From assembly GCA_937898415.1 (NCBI GenBank), contig CALDLA010000172.1:1-64000 (forward strand): a stretch of 64,000 bases of DNA, given 5' to 3'. A program made the position numbers and the translations under genes. Positions 59,534 to 64,000 of this stretch are shown in pieces; position 1 is the stretch's first letter, and every line of letters begins with the position of its first letter. This DNA is from an uncultured Prevotellaceae bacterium (GTDB lineage: Bacteria > Bacteroidota > Bacteroidia > Bacteroidales > Bacteroidaceae). The notes beneath the pieces were generated by a model. The model searched no databases. It was not told the DNA's origin and saw nothing but the letters and a program-made list of their open reading frames with translations.

Positions 59534-61408
59534 ATGAAGAGGTTATTGCTCATCGTTTGTACGCTGGGCTGTGGTGCTGCCGCAGCCGTTGCTGCCGACG
59601 GCGATGTCACGATGACCGTCAACGGCATGACCACCAAGATGTCTGACGGCACGTGGAGTGTGACCATCAACAGCAATGGACGCGTCAGCTCCTTGCAGCG
59701 TAAGGGTACGGAGTTCCTGGCCAGCAATGGTATCTATTTCGACTACACCACCGCTAACGGCAACAAGGGACTCTCTCCCTCGAAAGTGACGGTCGTCAAG
59801 CAGTCCGCCGACCTCTGTGAGGTGCTCTACAGCGCCACATCGGGCAATACCATCTTCGAACAAGGATTTATCATGCGAAAGGGCGTGCCGGGGCTATACA
59901 CTTATGTGATAGCCACCGGCACCGCCACTTCTGCCAGCGAGCCCATCAAGGAGGCTCGCGTCTGCAGTCGTCTCGGCGACTCCATGCTCAACGGCTATGT
60001 CGATTGGCGTATGAACGGTCGCATACCCTCGAATGCAGAGATGGCTATTGCTGAAAAGGAGGAGAACACCATTCAGGATGCTACCTACCGACTGTCTGAC
60101 GGCAGCATCTATACCAAGTACAACTGGGCTAACTACATTGAGCGCGACACGCTGCACGGCCTGTGTGGCTTGAGCAACAACTACTACGGACTTTATAACA
60201 TCCCTGTCAGTTATGAGTGGATTAACGGCGGCTGTGAGCGTCAGGAACTGACCGTCCACGCTACCAGCAAGTCACCTATCACCATCCAGATGCTGCAGGG
60301 TGAGCACTTCGGCGGTCAGGCATTGGTACTGGCCGAAGGCGAAAAGAAACTCTACGGACCATTCCTGATCTGTACCACTTATAGTAAGGATCCTGTGAAG
60401 ACAGCCCGCAACCAGGCTGTCAAAGAGGCAGCCGAGTGGCCTTATCAGTGGTTCGACAACGCCCTTTATCCCCGTGAACGGGGCACTGTTCACGGTCACC
60501 TCAATATCACCACCGGTCAGCGCAACGACAGCGTCCGTATCGTTCTCGCTCAAGAGAAAGAAAAGGACCCGATGGAGATGACGCACGGCTATCAGTTCTG
60601 GACGCTGACCGATGCCAACGGCGACTTTGAATTGAGAAACGTACGTCCCGGTACTTACCATCTCTTTGCCTACGCCAAGACGGGTGAAGTCACCGATATG
60701 CTGGAGCAGGACGACATCGCCGTCACTGTTGGCGACAACGACCTTGGCACCGTGACGTGGACACCCCGGAAATACAGTGAACGGCTGTGGATGATAGGTC
60801 AGAACGACCGTCGCAGCAGTGAGTTCCATTATTGCGACACCATCCGTCAATATGGCCTGTGGAACCTTTCCCCCAAGAATCTAACCTTCACTGTCGGCGA
60901 GAGCAGTGAGAAGACGGACTGGTACTATGCCCAGACACAGAAGGACGGCACGTGGACCATTAAGTTCAACCTCGACAAGACTTATGGTGGTAAGGCCCAC
61001 CTGACGGCCTCGCTTGCCGGTTGTACGGGTAACGGCTCCACCGTGGCAGTGAAAGTCAACGGTACGCAGCGTGGCACTTGGAAGCCCGGTGTTAACGATG
61101 CTGCCATCTATCGCAGTGCCGTCAACAGCGGACGCCATCATCTGCTGACGCTCGACTTTGATGCTTCGACGCTGCGCCAAGGCTCTAACACCATCGCCCT
61201 CACCATGTCGGGCAACGGCAGTAACGGTGGCTTCATGTACGACTGCATCAAGTTGGAGGCTGGCGATGTCGTCACGGGTCTGGAACTTGTCCGTGAAGCG
61301 GATGCCGCTGTCGCCAAGCCTGTCAAGCGCCTCGTCAACGGTCGCCTCGTTATTGAGAAATACGGTCGTCGCTATGCTGCTGACGGAACGATAATAAGAA
61401 TAATATGA
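59534..61408 (+). CDS. PL4 family rhamnogalacturonan lyase
   Basis: 624 residues, signal peptide MKRLLLIVCTLGCGAAAAVA. The three-domain build of PL4 lyases is visible. The catalytic beta-supersandwich spans about 25-310 (VTINSNGRVSSLQRKGTEFL, FEQGFIMRKGVPGLYTYVIA, ARVCSRLGDSMLNGYVDWRM, GLSNNYYGLYNIPVSYEWIN). A fibronectin-III/regulatory-like domain spans about 315-390 (GTVHGHLNITTGQRNDSVRI and FELRNVRPGTYHLFAYAKTG), and a C-terminal carbohydrate-binding-like domain spans about 410-585 (YSERLWMIGQNDRRSSEFHY). PL4 cleaves the rhamnogalacturonan-I backbone by beta-elimination. The end (VKRLVNGRLVIEKYGRRYAA) is a sorting-like tail. The stop overlaps the next ATG (ATGA). Confidence 0.9.
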   Translation: MKRLLLIVCTLGCGAAAAVAADGDVTMTVNGMTTKMSDGTWSVTINSNGRVSSLQRKGTEFLASNGIYFDYTTANGNKGLSPSKVTVVKQSADLCEVLYSATSGNTIFEQGFIMRKGVPGLYTYVIATGTATSASEPIKEARVCSRLGDSMLNGYVDWRMNGRIPSNAEMAIAEKEENTIQDATYRLSDGSIYTKYNWANYIERDTLHGLCGLSNNYYGLYNIPVSYEWINGGCERQELTVHATSKSPITIQMLQGEHFGGQALVLAEGEKKLYGPFLICTTYSKDPVKTARNQAVKEAAEWPYQWFDNALYPRERGTVHGHLNITTGQRNDSVRIVLAQEKEKDPMEMTHGYQFWTLTDANGDFELRNVRPGTYHLFAYAKTGEVTDMLEQDDIAVTVGDNDLGTVTWTPRKYSERLWMIGQNDRRSSEFHYCDTIRQYGLWNLSPKNLTFTVGESSEKTDWYYAQTQKDGTWTIKFNLDKTYGGKAHLTASLAGCTGNGSTVAVKVNGTQRGTWKPGVNDAAIYRSAVNSGRHHLLTLDFDASTLRQGSNTIALTMSGNGSNGGFMYDCIKLEAGDVVTGLELVREADAAVAKPVKRLVNGRLVIEKYGRRYAADGTIIRII

Positions 61409-62793
61409 AGAAAATACTCACATGGGGACTGGCCTTAGCGGCCTTGCCCCTGCAGGCACAGACTGCCCGCAAATTCACCGTGAACATCACCCCCGACGGC
61501 AAGGCTAACATGGTCTGCTATCTTCCCCAACAACCCTCGGGACGCGCCGTCGTCGACCTGCCTGGTGGCGGTTATACCCATTTGGCCGTCGACCATGAGG
61601 GCCATGACTGGGCCGAGTGGTTTAACCGTCAGGGCATTGCCTTCTTCGTCGTGACCTACCGTATGCCGGGTGGCGACCGTACCATCCCCATGGGCGATGC
61701 TCAGCAGGCTGTCCGTATCGTCCGCGACTCTGCCGCCGTCTGGAACGTCAATCCCCGTGATGTGGGTATCATGGGCTTCTCAGCCGGCGGACATCTGGCC
61801 TCGACGGTGTCGACACACAGCGAGTTCGACGCTCGTCCGGACTTCAGCATCCTCTTTTATCCCGTCATCTCCATGAACCAGTACGATTCTCACAAAGGCT
61901 CCTGCGTGGGTTTCTTAGGCGAGGAGGGCATGAAGAACGAGCAGTTGGTCAAGGAGTGGAGCAACCAGAACGCCGTGCGAAGTCACCTGACGCCGCCTGC
62001 CATCATCCTGATGGCCAACGACGACGGGGCTGTGCCGCCCGTCACCAATGGCGTGGCCTATTACACCGCCATGCGGCGTGCCGGCAACTCTTGCGCTATG
62101 CACATCTATCCGTCGGGAGGTCATGGTTTTGGCTTCCGTCCTACCTACAAGTACCACGACCAGATGCTCAGCGACCTCCAGTCGTGGCTCCAGTCCGTCC
62201 GTTCGCCGAAGCCCGATGCTCGTCGCGTGGCCTGTATCGGCAACAGCATCACCCACGGCTCGGGCATCGACATGATGGACGAGAAGGGCTATCCCGCCCA
62301 ACTGCAGCGACTCTTAGGCAGCGACTATCTGGTCAGGAATTACGGAGTGGGTGCCCGCTGCATGATGGCCACCTCAGACCATCCCTACATGCAGGAGCTG
62401 GCTTGGCGCGATGCCAAGGCCTTCAACCCCGATATCGTCGTCATCAAACTGGGCACCAACGACTCGAAGGACTACCAGTGGAACCAGCAGCAGTATGAGC
62501 GCGACTATCAGCTGATGATCGACACGCTGCGCGCCCTGCCCTCACGTCCGGTCATCTATCTGTGTAATCCCGTCCGTGCCTTCCGCGACAAGTGGGGTAT
62601 CACTGACTCCGTCATCGTCAACGGCGTCATCCCCTCTATCGCGAAGATAGCCAAGAAGAATAAACTGAAGGTAATCGACCTGCACCCCGTCATCGACGAC
62701 CGCAGTCTCATGACCAGCGACATGATACATCCCAACGACAAGGGAGCCGCACGCATGGCCAAGACCATTGCCGACGCCATCAAACAACAATAA
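61405..62793 (+). CDS. two-domain esterase: alpha/beta-hydrolase fused to SGNH hydrolase
   Basis: 462 residues, signal peptide MKKILTWGLALAALPLQAQ. Domain 1 (about 22-265) is an alpha/beta-hydrolase of the acetyl-xylan/feruloyl esterase type: VVDLPGGGYTHLAVDHEGHD (oxyanion HGGG-like segment), nucleophile Ser126 in GIMGFSAGGHLAST and His240 in YPSGGHGFGF. Domain 2 (about 270-462) is an SGNH/GDSL hydrolase: Ser281 in CIGNSITHGSG, KLGTNDSKDY (block III Asn) and DMIHPNDKGAARMA (block V Asp/His). Both active sites look complete. Such pairs deacetylate pectin (rhamnogalacturonan or homogalacturonan O-acetyl groups) and clear the way for the lyases. It is coupled to the PL4 gene by a 4-nt overlap. 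Confidence 0.9.
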   Translation: MKKILTWGLALAALPLQAQTARKFTVNITPDGKANMVCYLPQQPSGRAVVDLPGGGYTHLAVDHEGHDWAEWFNRQGIAFFVVTYRMPGGDRTIPMGDAQQAVRIVRDSAAVWNVNPRDVGIMGFSAGGHLASTVSTHSEFDARPDFSILFYPVISMNQYDSHKGSCVGFLGEEGMKNEQLVKEWSNQNAVRSHLTPPAIILMANDDGAVPPVTNGVAYYTAMRRAGNSCAMHIYPSGGHGFGFRPTYKYHDQMLSDLQSWLQSVRSPKPDARRVACIGNSITHGSGIDMMDEKGYPAQLQRLLGSDYLVRNYGVGARCMMATSDHPYMQELAWRDAKAFNPDIVVIKLGTNDSKDYQWNQQQYERDYQLMIDTLRALPSRPVIYLCNPVRAFRDKWGITDSVIVNGVIPSIAKIAKKNKLKVIDLHPVIDDRSLMTSDMIHPNDKGAARMAKTIADAIKQQ

Positions 62794-62800
62794 TCCACTG

Positions 62801-64000
62801 ATGAAGTCTGTATTCCTGTCCCTCATCATCCTCTGTTCGCTGTGCTGCGGCGTCGCAGCAGCCCCCGTCTATAACATTCGCGACTACGGCGCTAAAGGCG
62901 ACGGACGGACGCTCGACTCCCCCGCCATCAATGCCGCCATCGATGCTGCCGTCCGTGACGGCGGCGGACAGGTTTACGTTCCCGCTGGTACCTATCTCAG
63001 CGGTTCTATCCGTCTGAAGTCCAACATCGACCTGCATCTTGCCGCTGGTTCCATCCTCTTGGCGGCCCCTGCCAAGATGAAAGCCTATGACCCCTCTGAA
63101 CCTTTCGACTTCCCTGAATATCAGGACGGCGGTCACACCTACTTCCATAACTCGCTCATCTGGGCCGAGGGCCAGACCAATGTCTCCATCACCGGTCATG
63201 GCATGATAGACGGCGAGGGACTCACAAAGCGCGACACGGAGAAGGCCGGCCAGGTGCAGGGCGGCTCCATCGGCACTGGCGACAAGGCCATTGCCCTGAA
63301 GCTATGCCGTCAGGTGACTATTCGCGACATCACCATCTACCGTGGCGGTCACTTTGCTATCATCATGACCGGCTGTGACCTCTCTACCATCGACAACGTC
63401 ACTATCGACACCAACCGAGATGGCTTCGACATCGACTGTTGCAAGTACATGACCATCACCAACTGCCGCATCAACACCCCCAGTGACGATGCCCTCGTGT
63501 TGAAGTCCTCGTATGCCCTGAAGCGCCCCGTTGTTACGGAGCATATAGCCGTATCCAACTGCAATATTACGGGCTATAAGTGCGGGACGCTCCTCGACGG
63601 CACCTATGTGCCAGAGCCGGTAGGATGGGTTTGTGGACGGTTCAAGCTGGGCACCGAGTCGAACGGCGGTTACCGTAACATCGCCCTCACCAACTGCACC
63701 TTCGCCTACTCCTCAGGACTTGCCTTCGAGGAGGTTGACCAGGGATGCATGGAGAACATTGTCGTCTCGAACATCACCATGTCGCACGTCCACCATTATC
63801 CTATCTATATCACCACCGGTTGCCGCAACCGTGGCCCGAAGGAGGTGACCCGCATGAGCTCAGCCCGCGACATCCAAATTAGCAACCTGATAGCCGACGA
63901 CTGCGACTCGCTCTGCTCCATCATCGTCACGGGCATGAAGGACGAACCCATCCGCAACGTCTGGCTCTCCAACATCCGCCTCTACTTCCGTGGCGGTGGC
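62801..64000 (+). CDS. GH28 family pectin hydrolase, cut by the window end
   Basis: ATG 62801, 7 nt after the esterase stop; 400 codons are open to the last base, so the C-terminus lies outside. Signal peptide MKSVFLSLIILCSLCCGVAA. The GH28 parallel beta-helix begins with YNIRDYGAKGDGRTLDSPAI, GGGQVYVPAGTYLSGSIRLK and SNIDLHLAAGSILLAAP, the standard family opening. Catalytic-strand motifs are DTNRDGFDIDCC (Asn-x-Asp), INTPSDDALVLKSS (Asp-Asp) and FKLGTESNGGYRNI in place of the GHG motif; missing that His is common in GH28 groups active on substituted or rhamnogalacturonan substrates rather than plain polygalacturonate. It completes the pectin-backbone set with PL4, PL11 and the esterase. Confidence 0.9.
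   Translation, partial: MKSVFLSLIILCSLCCGVAAAPVYNIRDYGAKGDGRTLDSPAINAAIDAAVRDGGGQVYVPAGTYLSGSIRLKSNIDLHLAAGSILLAAPAKMKAYDPSEPFDFPEYQDGGHTYFHNSLIWAEGQTNVSITGHGMIDGEGLTKRDTEKAGQVQGGSIGTGDKAIALKLCRQVTIRDITIYRGGHFAIIMTGCDLSTIDNVTIDTNRDGFDIDCCKYMTITNCRINTPSDDALVLKSSYALKRPVVTEHIAVSNCNITGYKCGTLLDGTYVPEPVGWVCGRFKLGTESNGGYRNIALTNCTFAYSSGLAFEEVDQGCMENIVVSNITMSHVHHYPIYITTGCRNRGPKEVTRMSSARDIQISNLIADDCDSLCSIIVTGMKDEPIRNVWLSNIRLYFRGGG

Overview
The window looks like a chromosomal segment of a Prevotellaceae-type member of the Bacteroidales. Evidence: TAnnTTTG -7 promoter boxes, weak or absent Shine-Dalgarno sites, many lipoprotein signal peptides, SusC/SusD pairs, BspA-type leucine-rich repeat proteins, C10 (interpain/streptopain-like) peptidases, and C-termini ending in a short NGR/NGKK-type tail. 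Genus-level placement is inference.

Layout. (1) 1-1510: a KilA-N protein and mobile-element debris, including a 44-codon ORF that looks like the broken N-terminus of a sensor kinase. (2) 1617-13377: a tight + strand operon of surface proteins: a BMP-like lipoprotein, a lipoprotein fusing a type I periplasmic-binding domain to a legumain-like (C13) protease domain, a lipocalin-like lipoprotein, a 2233-residue BspA-like protein and a small lipoprotein. (3) 13400-13941: two broken tandem helix-turn-helix genes. (4) 14181-18004: a secreted C10 peptidase carrying LRR modules, translationally coupled to a lipoprotein. (5) 18005-29760: a - strand island. It holds an AbiH-family protein, two tandem WG-repeat/caspase proteins, a papain-like protease with a DUF4384-type tail, a CHASE2 membrane protein, a secreted protein and a sirtuin, followed by a vapB antitoxin with a broken vapC. 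The intergenic DNA in and around it carries five arrays of short palindromes. Every array has a different core sequence but the same 22-bp spacing. They are associated with shared flanking motifs, a 45-bp direct repeat and a 19-bp inverted repeat about 11.2 kb apart. (6) 29781-39957: two genes (GH115 and PL11) that share a 25-bp box exactly 56 bp upstream of the -7 element, then a large secreted protein and a strong terminator. (7) 40171-64000: a long + strand polysaccharide utilisation locus with three fasciclin-like lipoproteins, two SusC/SusD pairs, a secreted protein, a PL4 lyase, a two-domain esterase and a GH28 enzyme cut off by the window end.

How it fits together: PL11, PL4, GH28 and the double esterase together indicate rhamnogalacturonan-I (pectin backbone) degradation, with GH115 removing glucuronosyl side groups. 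No regulator for this locus (HTCS, SusR or ECF sigma/anti-sigma) lies inside the window. The caspase island reads as an envelope sensing/proteolysis module next to defence-type genes; whether it is one system is untested. The 22-bp palindrome arrays are the least explained feature.
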